A stretch of 13,485 nucleotides of DNA from JBBRUG01 sp038247995 (GTDB lineage: Bacteria; Chloroflexota; Chloroflexia; Chloroflexales; Chloroflexaceae): the NCBI GenBank assembly GCA_038247995.1, contig JBBRUG010000156.1, positions 1 through 13,485 of the forward strand, read 5' to 3'. Under the pieces are notes generated by a model. The model made no database searches. It was not told the origin of the DNA and was given only the letters and a program-made list of their open reading frames with translations. The position numbers and the translations under genes were made by a program. Shown here piece by piece: positions 7,950-13,485 of this stretch (positions are counted from its first letter, which is position 1; the number at the start of each line of letters is the position of its first letter).

Positions 7950-8001
7950 TGGTGCCGAAGACGGGACTCGAACCCGTAAGGCCTTGCGGCCAGCGGTTTT
8001 T
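7950..8001 (-). tRNA. 3' fragment of a tRNA-Leu gene, probable attachment site
   Basis: On the minus strand this reads as the 3' part of a class II tRNA. In order it has the A-run of an anticodon loop, anticodon-stem half CCGCT, and a 14-base variable arm (GGCCGCAAGGCC hairpin). A complete T arm follows (ACGGG, TTCGAGT, CCCGT), then the acceptor half CTTCGGC, discriminator A and encoded CCA. Variable-arm length, discriminator A and acceptor sequence fit tRNA-Leu best. The D arm, 5' acceptor strand and 5' anticodon stem are missing: upstream sequence to about 9300 does not contain them. The break at the anticodon loop is a typical crossover point for tyrosine-recombinase elements, so this is probably one att site of an element extending to the right. 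No integrase gene is seen in the window. Confidence 0.8.
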
Positions 8002-8180
8002 CCGTTCCGGGAAGCGGGTTCCACCCGTGTCCACAACTATGCACTTTTGGCTTCCTGATGCGGAGTAGATTCCGTGCTTGTCCACCGAAATCCAGAGCAG
8101 GTTGCGTCTTTGGCTACACGATGGCTACATGGGTTTGAGCCGGTTGAGCGAGATTGTGCGGATGGCCCGCAAAAATTGCT

Positions 8181-8615
8181 TTACACCTCGTCGCCCGGTG
8201 GGTGCCAGCCGGCACTACTCCACAACCTGCGGGCGCGAACCAGGGCTACACGGTTCACGTTCAATGCGATCACCGTTGCTCGTCCCAGGGGCGTCCGTCC
8301 CTCGATGATCGCACCGCCGTCGACCCAGACGAAATGCTCTCGCCACACCTGCCGGCGCGGGTCGAACAGGCCGACGATCTCGCCCGTAAGGGGGTCAACG
8401 CCCGTCACGCGGTCGCCCTTATGCTTGTTGCAGAGTGCGCACGCGAGCCAGAGGTTGGCTTCCTCGGTCGGCCCGCCGAGCGCCTCGGGGATAATGTGCT
8501 CGACGTCCATCGGCACGCCGACCACCCGCGCCTGAGTGAGACAATAGCCGCAGCGGTAGCGCCCCTGCGCCGCGACAAGCTCGCGCAGAGCTTTGGGAAT
8601 ATAGGTCTTGCTCAC
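8181..8615 (-). CDS. HNH endonuclease
   Basis: The 144-residue protein carries a compact HNH nuclease domain near the N-terminus. Zinc-finger pair CGYC lies at 22-25, DVEHIIPEALGGPTEEANLW holds His40 and Asn54, and CALCNKHKGD holds the second pair Cys59/Cys62 and His65. This is the five-cysteine-histidine pattern of standalone bacterial HNH proteins that cut DNA with one metal. The C-terminal half has no known motif. It starts with GTG at 8615 inside the stop of the upstream gene (GTGA overlap), so translation is probably coupled. It sits 180 bases from the tRNA fragment, so it could be cargo of an integrated element. A homing, defence or toxin role is not distinguishable from sequence. Confidence 0.88.
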   Translation of the reverse strand: MSKTYIPKALRELVAAQGRYRCGYCLTQARVVGVPMDVEHIIPEALGGPTEEANLWLACALCNKHKGDRVTGVDPLTGEIVGLFDPRRQVWREHFVWVDGGAIIEGRTPLGRATVIALNVNRVALVRARRLWSSAGWHPPGDEV

Positions 8616-9025
8616 GGAGCGGCGAGCAGGCTAGAAACATCATGACCGCGCTGCTTAAGGAGCGCGGCTGCCTGGGCGCGAACCAGCATCGACCGCTCAT
8701 ACTGGCGCACGAGCAGATCACTCTCCTGCTGTTCCGCCTCAGTGAGTCCTTCACGCTGGCGCTTTGCGTTCAGCTCGCTGAGGCGCTCAACGGCATCACT
8801 CGCCATCTTGCTCCGCCCGGCCTGCCACAGCGCGGCGTCGTCCAGGTGAACAAGTTGGGCAATTGCCTGCTCAAGGTCGTCGGGGAGCGCCTCGGTAGCA
8901 GGGATTGCGCCGGTCAGCACATCCAGCACCTCGTCGGCGACCGTGCGCTGGCGCCGCACGGCCCGTGCCTGTAGCTGCTCGTAGAGCGGCTCAGGCAACT
9001 CAAGGGTCACACTCTGTGAGTTCAT
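8612..9025 (-). CDS. Ribbon-helix-helix-like protein upstream of HNH gene
   Basis: The 137-residue protein begins MNSQSVTLELPEPLYEQLQ and continues with a helix (ARAVRRQRTVADEVLDVL). This is a strand-helix-helix layout resembling CopG/Arc-type DNA-binding or antitoxin proteins. Residues 75-130 are a long, highly charged helical region (ERLSELNAKRQREGLTEAEQ onward) that may form a coiled coil. The exact family is unknown to me. It starts at an ATG with GGAAGGG about nine bases upstream and overlaps the HNH gene by four bases. A palindrome over the promoter -10 box (9081-9093) suggests autoregulation, as in many antitoxins. Confidence 0.78.
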   Translation of the reverse strand: MNSQSVTLELPEPLYEQLQARAVRRQRTVADEVLDVLTGAIPATEALPDDLEQAIAQLVHLDDAALWQAGRSKMASDAVERLSELNAKRQREGLTEAEQQESDLLVRQYERSMLVRAQAAALLKQRGHDVSSLLAAP

Positions 9026-9054
9026 TACGGCTTACCCTTCCGTTTAGGGAGCAA

Positions 9055-9327
9055 TCAGCCCTCCCCGGCACGCACACTGGTGCTATTGTAGCATGGACAT
9101 CCTGGGCTTCGAGTACTTCGAGTCGCTTTGCGTATGACCCACTGGGGGCGTGTGGCGTTCGCCGCGTCCATCATCAGCTCCAGAACGCCATAGCTGTCCC
9201 GTTTGGCCACCTTGATTACGCCGCGCTCACGCACCAGTCGGGCGAACGGCGACTCCGGCTTGATCCCCAGGGCCGCATTTAGCTGCCGGCGCAGGTGGCT
9301 TGGAAAGAACCGCTCGCGCCGCTCCAC
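9055..9327 (-). pseudogene. Possible remnant of an unknown gene
   Basis: A minus-strand frame from a GTG at 9327 to the stop at 9055 has strongly GC-biased third codon positions for its first 60 or so codons (ERRERFFPSHLRRQLNAALG and LVRERGVIKVAKRD). After about 9140 the composition turns random (RSTRSPGCPCYNSTS). The putative promoter of the HNH operon lies inside its 3' end, and its 5' end overlaps the plus-strand gene at 9295. No ribosome binding site or family is recognised. I read it as a decayed coding fragment, but it may be a chance frame. Confidence 0.28.
9081..9093 (-). promoter_or_regulatory. Extended -10 box with overlapping palindrome, promoter of RHH-HNH operon
   Basis: On the minus strand TGC plus TACAAT (9085-9093) forms an extended -10 element about 60 bases before the ATG at 9025. 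It lies inside the small palindrome TGCTA-TTG-TAGCA, a plausible operator for the ribbon-helix-helix-like product. The -35 region is weak. Confidence 0.45.
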
Positions 9328-9522
9328 GTCACGCTGCTGGGAGAGCGCTGGCAGGTCGAGCCGGTGATTGCCTGGCTGGTGCGCTATCAAGGCTGCCGGC
9401 GGGCGCGGCGGGTGGGGCAGGCGGCAGCCCAATGCCAGCTCTCTCAGGCGGCGGCGGTGCGCAATCTGTTGACCTGGCTGAGCCGCGTCCGGCGGGGTCG
9501 CGCCCCGGAGCCGCCGTCGTGA
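9295..9522 (+). CDS. Small helical protein, first gene of the WYL cluster
   Basis: The 75-residue frame begins at a GTG (MAWKEPLAPLHVTLLGERWQ). It contains a likely helix-turn-helix-type stretch, RRVGQAAAQCQLSQAAAVRN, followed by LLTWLSRVRRG. An in-frame stop at 9280-9282 forbids a longer N-terminus, and no clear Shine-Dalgarno precedes the GTG. Its stop overlaps the GTG of the next gene (GTGA at 9519-9522), which argues for a real translated gene coupled to the downstream frame. No family was recognised. It may be a small DNA-binding partner of the WYL protein or the detached N-terminal domain of it. Confidence 0.5.
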   Translation: MAWKEPLAPLHVTLLGERWQVEPVIAWLVRYQGCRRARRVGQAAAQCQLSQAAAVRNLLTWLSRVRRGRAPEPPS

Positions 9523-10052
9523 GCGGGCGCAGCTCCCAGCAGCACACGCCGCTGCCGTGGCGCGCGTCGGTTGCCGAACGCTTAACGCTGGTGCGCCAGT
9601 CGCTGTGCCGCCCGGCCGCCGTCCGCGCTGTCTATTTTAGCAGCACGTCGGAGGTGCAAGCGGCGGCGCAACGGCTCCGCACGCTGCCGCGCTGTCTATC
9701 GCCTAAAGCTGTAACAACGCACTTTGGCGCGATCCGTCCGCTCTCCGAACTGCGCCGCAATCGCCCGCCGCAAACCCTGGCCGAGCAGTTGCTGTTCAAT
9801 GGTTGGCTCCTGCCCCGTCCAGTTGCGCGGAACCATCCCGCCTGCTATGTGGTTCCGCCCGAGGTGCGCGCATGGTTGCCGGTGCCGCTCGGCGCGTTGG
9901 ATGAACGACGAACGACGAACGACGAGCGACGGCAGATGACGAGCCATGGCCGTCTATCACTGGTTGCAGCGACACGGAACGGTTCGAAGGAGGCGCTCGA
10001 TCCGCTCCAGGTTGCGGCGGTGATCCGGCGCAGACGCTTGCGGTACGCGTAG
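9519..10052 (+). CDS. N-terminal half of a helicase-C-like/WYL regulator (frame broken at heptamer repeat)
   Basis: The frame encodes 177 residues from a GTG overlapping the previous stop. Residues 15-125 (AERLTLVRQSLCRPAAVRA, KAVTTHFGAIRPLSELRRN, RPPQTLAEQLLFNGWLLPRP, VVPPEVRAWLPVPLG) follow the pattern of the N-terminal part of large proteins that carry a helicase-C-like domain and sometimes WYL. After residue 128 it runs through a heptamer repeat (DERRTTNDERR). It then continues as a low-quality tail to a stop at 10050-10052. The true continuation appears to be the next frame (10061-11668), which is open back to 9905. One extra 7-base repeat unit would join them. On its own this product would be a truncated domain. 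Confidence 0.6.
   Translation: MSGRSSQQHTPLPWRASVAERLTLVRQSLCRPAAVRAVYFSSTSEVQAAAQRLRTLPRCLSPKAVTTHFGAIRPLSELRRNRPPQTLAEQLLFNGWLLPRPVARNHPACYVVPPEVRAWLPVPLGALDERRTTNDERRQMTSHGRLSLVAATRNGSKEALDPLQVAAVIRRRRLRYA
9903..9930 (+). repeat. Heptanucleotide tandem repeat GAACGAC, 4 copies, inside a coding frame
   Basis: Three perfect GAACGAC copies (9903-9923) and one with a single change (GAGCGAC, 9924-9930) lie exactly where the two halves of the WYL gene change frame. Because seven is not a multiple of three, gain or loss of one copy shifts the frame. Upstream coding is in the frame of 9519. Downstream coding is in the frame of 10061, blocked only by a TGA at 9902-9904 and open from 9905 onward. 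Five or two copies would give one continuous frame. Confidence 0.9.
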
Positions 10053-10060
10053 CGACGGCC

Positions 10061-11668
10061 GTGCTGCTTGCCGCCGCCGCTGCGCCGCTGACGATCCGGT
10101 GCTCCGGACGACCGACCGTGGCGACGATCCGGCAGGTGATGCCGTACTTTGGCGATCAGGCGCACGAACAGGTTGAGCGGCTTGTCGTCTGGATCACGCC
10201 GCTCCTGCACGATCTTGGCTTGCTGGCGCCGCATGGCGCTGCCGTTGCGCCGGCGCCCCGTGCGGCGCAGTTTCTGCGCGCCACGCCTGGTGAACGGTTG
10301 GCGCTGCTCCGTGATGCCTGGACACGGGCGCCACGCCCTGAACCAACCTTGCTGCCCCAACGCGCGGCGCAGACAGGGCTCGATTGGGCCGCGTTGCGCC
10401 GGCGCCTCCTGGCCTGGGCTGAGGCGTCTGCGCGGTACGCTGGTGAACTGTGCGATGCCTATCCGGCGCTGGTTGCCGCGTTTGGCTCGCTCGCCGACGC
10501 GCACACCCATCCGTTTCGGCGTGCTGCGCGAGCGCCGTGGAACCAGACGACGGCGCAGGCGATTTGGGTAGAGGCGCTGCGTGGGCCGCTGGCCTGGCTT
10601 GGCGCGGATGCACCGCTGACGATGGCGCATCGTGATACCGAGCCATCCGACATGTGGACGTATGGCGAGGCGGGCACACTGATTGTGCCGCATCACGCGG
10701 TGCATGCCGATCTCCTGACGCTTGCGCCGTTTATCACCCACATTGCCGGCGATGGTGCGCGCCTCCAGTTCCAGATCCAACGCCGGAGCGTGTTACAGGC
10801 GCAACGTCACGGGCAGAGCCTCCACCGGCTGCGTGCGGTGTTGGAACGCCGGTGCGGCGCGCTGCCTGCTGACTGGCTCGAGCTGCTGGCCGGCGCGGGC
10901 GCAGCCCGACTGGTGCAGCGAACGGTCGTGCTCTACGAGCCGGGACACAGCGCGACCGATCCGCTCCGGACGCGCGCCATTCGCCGGGCGATTGAAACCG
11001 TGCTCGCCCCCGGAATTGTGCTGGCGACACCGGGCAAGGAGCAGGCGCTCGCCGATCATCTGGTTGATCACGGCTTTGTCGTGCAGCAGAGCACGGTGCC
11101 CGATGCTGTGGCGGCGCCGGCGCCGGCTGACATGACCCCGGCCGAGATCACGACGTTACTGGTGGCTGGCGCCCATTATCGCGCAACTGCGCCGGCTGAT
11201 GCGCCGGTTGGCCCGAGCGATGGGCTCTTGCGCCGCCTGCGCAGCAGCCTTCCGCCGGAGTTGCAGGGCGCGACGGGCGCCCTTCTGGACGCCCCGGCTG
11301 CCTGGCCCGATCGCGACGAATCTCCGGCGCCGCCGTCCGATCAACCTGATCCTGCTGTGTTGCTGGGCGTCGTAACGCAGGCCATTGAGCGGCGCGGCAC
11401 ACTGACGTTCAGCTACCAGGGGCGCAACGACCCGACGCCACAGCGACGACAGATCCGCCCGCTCCGGCTCGAACGTCACGGGGCAGTCTGGTATCTGTTC
11501 GCCTACTGTTTGGGCGCACGCGGCGAGCGCTGTTTCCGACTTGATCGCGTGCTTGGCCTGCATGATCCGGCAACTGAACCGGAGCCGACCCGCCGAACAT
11601 CCACCATAGCAAGCACGCCGCCGGTGCCGCCTGCCCATCCGTTGGTGCGGATCTGGATGAGCGACTGA
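10061..11668 (+). CDS. Helicase-C-like and WYL domain protein (C-terminal part)
   Basis: The 535 residues start at a GTG with no good ribosome binding site; the frame is open back to 9905. Residues 205-295 (AGTLIVPHHAVHADLLTLAP, LQFQIQRRSVLQAQRHGQSL, RLVQRTVVLYEP) match the helicase-C-like domain found in bacterial XPB-N-terminus-like proteins. Residues 432-500 are a WYL domain with QIRPLRLERHGAVWYLFAYC and CFRLDRVLGL. WYL domains bind nucleic acid or ligands, and WYL proteins regulate several CRISPR systems. The gene converges on cas2 with only eight bases between stop codons. It is probably the larger part of one protein with the 9519-10052 frame. A CRISPR-related regulatory role is inferred from domain and position. 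Confidence 0.8.
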   Translation: MLLAAAAAPLTIRCSGRPTVATIRQVMPYFGDQAHEQVERLVVWITPLLHDLGLLAPHGAAVAPAPRAAQFLRATPGERLALLRDAWTRAPRPEPTLLPQRAAQTGLDWAALRRRLLAWAEASARYAGELCDAYPALVAAFGSLADAHTHPFRRAARAPWNQTTAQAIWVEALRGPLAWLGADAPLTMAHRDTEPSDMWTYGEAGTLIVPHHAVHADLLTLAPFITHIAGDGARLQFQIQRRSVLQAQRHGQSLHRLRAVLERRCGALPADWLELLAGAGAARLVQRTVVLYEPGHSATDPLRTRAIRRAIETVLAPGIVLATPGKEQALADHLVDHGFVVQQSTVPDAVAAPAPADMTPAEITTLLVAGAHYRATAPADAPVGPSDGLLRRLRSSLPPELQGATGALLDAPAAWPDRDESPAPPSDQPDPAVLLGVVTQAIERRGTLTFSYQGRNDPTPQRRQIRPLRLERHGAVWYLFAYCLGARGERCFRLDRVLGLHDPATEPEPTRRTSTIASTPPVPPAHPLVRIWMSD

Positions 11669-11676
11669 GCGCTCCG

Positions 11677-11952
11677 TTAGACCCAATAGTGGGTTGGCTC
11701 CGTTGTGACACGGCCAATCCCGTGGATCGTGATCCGCTGGACCGCTGCGGTGTCGAGGCGATAACACCGCACGCTGTCGGTATTCGCGTCGATCAGGTCG
11801 AGGATTTTGCGCCCAAGCGTCGTGAAGCGCGGCCCATCAAGGGTGCATTCGAACACGCTGTATTGCACCCGTGTGCCGTACCCTTTGAGCAGCTTCATGA
11901 CTTTTGTGCGGCGCTTGTCGCTCACAATATCATAGCTGATGATGGTAAACAC
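11677..11952 (-). CDS. cas2: CRISPR-associated endoribonuclease/adaptation protein Cas2
   Basis: Cas2 is the small structural partner of Cas1 in the spacer-integration complex. The 91 residues show the ferredoxin-like family pattern. The first strand FTIISYDI carries Asp8, then SDKRRTKVMKLLKGYGTRVQ and YSVFECTLD. The C-terminal VRCYRLDTAAVQRI and GIGRV complete the fold. Length is typical (85-100). The start is a GTG at 11952, with GGGG about nine bases before it; the nearby ATG is out of frame. It follows cas1 by 12 bases on the same strand and converges tightly on the WYL gene. Confidence 0.96.
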   Translation of the reverse strand: MFTIISYDIVSDKRRTKVMKLLKGYGTRVQYSVFECTLDGPRFTTLGRKILDLIDANTDSVRCYRLDTAAVQRITIHGIGRVTTEPTHYWV

Positions 11953-11964
11953 GGTCGCATCCCC

Positions 11965-12957
11965 TCACGGCGTGTAGCCGACATACTGCGCCTGTTCGCC
12001 GCGGACGACGCGCGCGGCGGCCTGGGCCTGAAGCAGGATGATCCGGCGCAACGGCGTTTGTTCGCCGGTCGGCAACGCCATCGGCGCTTGAAGCACCGCC
12101 TCGTACTGCTTGACCAGCAAGGCCCGGCCGGTTGCATCGAGATAGACGGCGTCGGGGCGCTGCGTCGGGCGCTCGAACTGATCCCGCCGGATCTGGCCGC
12201 GCTCAACCAGTTCCAGTACCATCCGATCCACAGCGATCGGGCGAAACTCTTCTATCAGATCGAGCGCGAGGGAGGGCCGGCCAGATTCAATCACATGGAA
12301 CGTGCCGAGGTAGGGATCGAGTCCGGTGAACTGCACAGCGGTTAGAACATCGTGGAGCAGCAGGGTGTAGCCGAACGAGAGCAGCGCGTTCACCGGATCG
12401 GGCGGCGGGTAGAAGGCGCGACCCTGAAAGCCCCACTGCTTCTGCAGCGCGATGCGCCAGGCGCCAAAATACGCGGCGGCGCCTGCGCCTTCAAAGCCAC
12501 GGACCGCATCGATATCGGCGGCCCGGGCCGCACCGTTGGCTGCAGCGGTAATCTGGAGCGTCGACGCCTTCGCCGTCGGCCAACCGGTTCGGCCAAGCAG
12601 CGTGCGCTGATTAGCTAGTTTCGCCTGGATGACCGCACGTGCCAGTTCCAGCGCCCACGCCGGCTCGTTGACGCGCTGCATTTGGGCAATCCGCAAGTCG
12701 CCGAAACGCGAAGGCCCGACGGTGAGTGTGGCGTAGTGGCGGCTGCCGCGCTGGTTGGTGAGCATCACCGGAATGCCACGGCCGAGCAATTCGACCAGCA
12801 GCGCAGTGGAAAGCTGCACGCCGCGCCCCATCAACACCACCTGTTCGATATTATTGAGCGGGATCTCCTGCAGCGTTTGATCGCCGCGCGTCACCAGCAC
12901 CTGTTCGTCGCGCTTGCGCACGGTGGTGCCCTGTTCGTGGACGTAAAGGGTCGGCAT
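11965..12957 (-). CDS. cas1: CRISPR-associated integrase Cas1
   Basis: Cas1 joins new spacers into the CRISPR array. The 330-residue protein has the N-terminal beta domain (PTLYVHEQGTTVRKRDEQ, IEQVVLMGRGVQLSTALL, GIPVMLTNQRG). The helical catalytic domain has GFEGAGAAAYF (Glu156), LDPYLGTFHVIESGRPSL (His221) and ALDLIEEFRP (Asp233, Glu236/237), so all metal ligands are present. Length and style fit Cas1 of type I or III loci. It is not fused to the reverse transcriptase. The ATG at 12957 has AGGAG seven bases upstream. It lies between the reverse transcriptase gene (69-base gap holding a perfect hairpin) and cas2 (12-base gap), so the three form one transcription unit. Confidence 0.97.
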   Translation of the reverse strand: MPTLYVHEQGTTVRKRDEQVLVTRGDQTLQEIPLNNIEQVVLMGRGVQLSTALLVELLGRGIPVMLTNQRGSRHYATLTVGPSRFGDLRIAQMQRVNEPAWALELARAVIQAKLANQRTLLGRTGWPTAKASTLQITAAANGAARAADIDAVRGFEGAGAAAYFGAWRIALQKQWGFQGRAFYPPPDPVNALLSFGYTLLLHDVLTAVQFTGLDPYLGTFHVIESGRPSLALDLIEEFRPIAVDRMVLELVERGQIRRDQFERPTQRPDAVYLDATGRALLVKQYEAVLQAPMALPTGEQTPLRRIILLQAQAAARVVRGEQAQYVGYTP

Positions 12958-12980
12958 GGTTGGCTCCTGTTCGTTATAGT

Positions 12981-13017
12981 GTGGAGATGTGGAGGTGTGC
13001 CACCTCCACATCTCCAC
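12981..13017. promoter_or_regulatory. Perfect 17-bp hairpin between reverse transcriptase and cas1
   Basis: GTGGAGATGTGGAGGTG at 12981-12997 is exactly complementary to 13001-13017 around the 3-base loop TGC. In the direction of transcription (minus) it is followed by ACTATAACG, not a T-run, so it is not a standard terminator for the reverse transcriptase gene. In the plus direction GGTTTTA follows. TATAAC on the minus strand at 12973-12978 is a weak -10 candidate for a separate cas1-cas2 promoter. The cas1 ribosome binding site lies about 15 bases downstream, so the hairpin could affect cas1 expression or mRNA processing. Confidence 0.9.
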
Positions 13018-13026
13018 GGTTTTACG

Positions 13027-13485
13027 TCACGCTCCCCGACGTACCTTGTGGCGTACATCAGCGACCGTGCGGCGGACGCGTTCCCCGGTGCGTTGCGAGA
13101 CGGCCCGCAGCGCCTGTTCGGCCTCTTCAAAGCTGGTCAGACCCTCGGACAGGCCGCGACCAGTCTGGCGTGGCGCCAGTGCTTGCCCAAGAAACGCCAG
13201 TCCATCGGCGTAGGCGAGAATCTGCGTCTTCTCTGCATTCAGGTGCAACTGCAGCGTCGCCAGTTGACGGCGGATCAACTCCAGGGCGCGCTCGGCTTCC
13301 GCTTGGCTGGCGCACATCACCACCAGGTCGTCCATAAAACGCACGAGCCGCAAGCCGTGGCTGGTAAGGGCGCGATCAAACGGATGCAAATAGATGTTGG
13401 CGAGCAGCGGCGACAGCGCCCCACCCTGAGGTGTGCCACGTGGTGGTGCAGCGGAGGCATGGGCGCGGAGCGCAAACTCGCCGGC
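13027..13485 (-). CDS. CRISPR-associated reverse transcriptase (5' end beyond window)
   Basis: The frame is open to the window edge; 152 C-terminal residues are visible. They carry reverse transcriptase blocks: RGTPQGGALSPLLANIYL (block 4), VRFMDDLVVM with the catalytic Asp pair (block 5), HLNAEKTQIL (block 6) and LAFLGQ (block 7). A 50-residue basic tail follows, too short for an intron maturase and HNH region. The order reverse transcriptase-cas1-cas2 on one strand matches CRISPR adaptation modules that take spacers from RNA, where the enzyme is often fused to Cas1. Here it is a separate protein. The active site is FMDD rather than the usual YADD/YVDD. No domain V of a group II intron follows the gene, so it is not an ordinary intron protein. 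Confidence 0.92.
   Translation of the reverse strand, partial: AGEFALRAHASAAPPRGTPQGGALSPLLANIYLHPFDRALTSHGLRLVRFMDDLVVMCASQAEAERALELIRRQLATLQLHLNAEKTQILAYADGLAFLGQALAPRQTGRGLSEGLTSFEEAEQALRAVSQRTGERVRRTVADVRHKVRRGA

Noticed and set aside
7950..8615. Group I intron in tRNA-Leu with an HNH homing enzyme inside
   Set aside because: The break at the anticodon loop and the HNH gene upstream fit the idea, but no 5' tRNA half was found on the minus strand up to about 9300 and no intron core elements were recognised.
9845..10780. 311-codon minus-strand frame opposite the WYL gene
   Set aside because: It is arginine-rich and antisense to a frame with clear domain motifs, so it is a shadow.
12981..13017. 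Single CRISPR repeat or array next to cas1
   Set aside because: The 37-base length is similar, but it is a perfect palindrome, occurs once, and no spaced copies are present anywhere in the window.
13027..13485. Reverse transcriptase as an ordinary group II intron protein
   Set aside because: The tail after block 7 is too short for maturase and endonuclease regions, and cas1 follows 69 bases later with no domain V.

Overview
The window looks like a GC-rich bacterial chromosome, most likely a member of the Chloroflexota related to Roseiflexus. The reasons are the yebC-ruvC order, the helicase-C-like/WYL protein beside a reverse transcriptase-cas1-cas2 cluster, and short 'text-like' tandem repeats. 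This assignment is inferred from gene content and has not been tested by database search.

Left part (1-7557), housekeeping. The minus strand carries yebC followed by ruvC, which runs off the left edge. Divergent from them is a large plus-strand metallo-beta-lactamase-fold protein with two C-terminal cyclic-nucleotide-binding-like domains. After it lie tandem octamer repeats, a small minus-strand hypothetical gene, a plus-strand transketolase and a minus-strand alpha/beta hydrolase.

Middle (7558-9294), a probable junction. A strong hairpin terminator is followed by only the 3' half of a tRNA-Leu gene on the minus strand, with its encoded CCA. The 5' half is not nearby, which is what one end of an element integrated into a tRNA gene looks like. 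To its right is a two-gene minus-strand operon: a ribbon-helix-helix-like protein and an HNH nuclease, overlapping at GTGA. A degraded reading frame follows.

Right part (9295-13485), a CRISPR adaptation region. On the minus strand are a group II-intron-like reverse transcriptase (cut by the right edge), cas1 and cas2, consistent with a system able to acquire spacers from RNA. Converging on them from the plus strand is a small helical protein, then a helicase-C-like/WYL protein split into two reading frames. The split falls at a 4-copy heptanucleotide repeat. Adding one copy or removing two would join the halves into one continuous frame of about 718 or 711 codons. The WYL gene is therefore either a phase-variable regulator caught in the off state or a recent pseudogene. 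A perfect 17-bp hairpin lies between the reverse transcriptase and cas1. No CRISPR array or effector gene is visible in the window.
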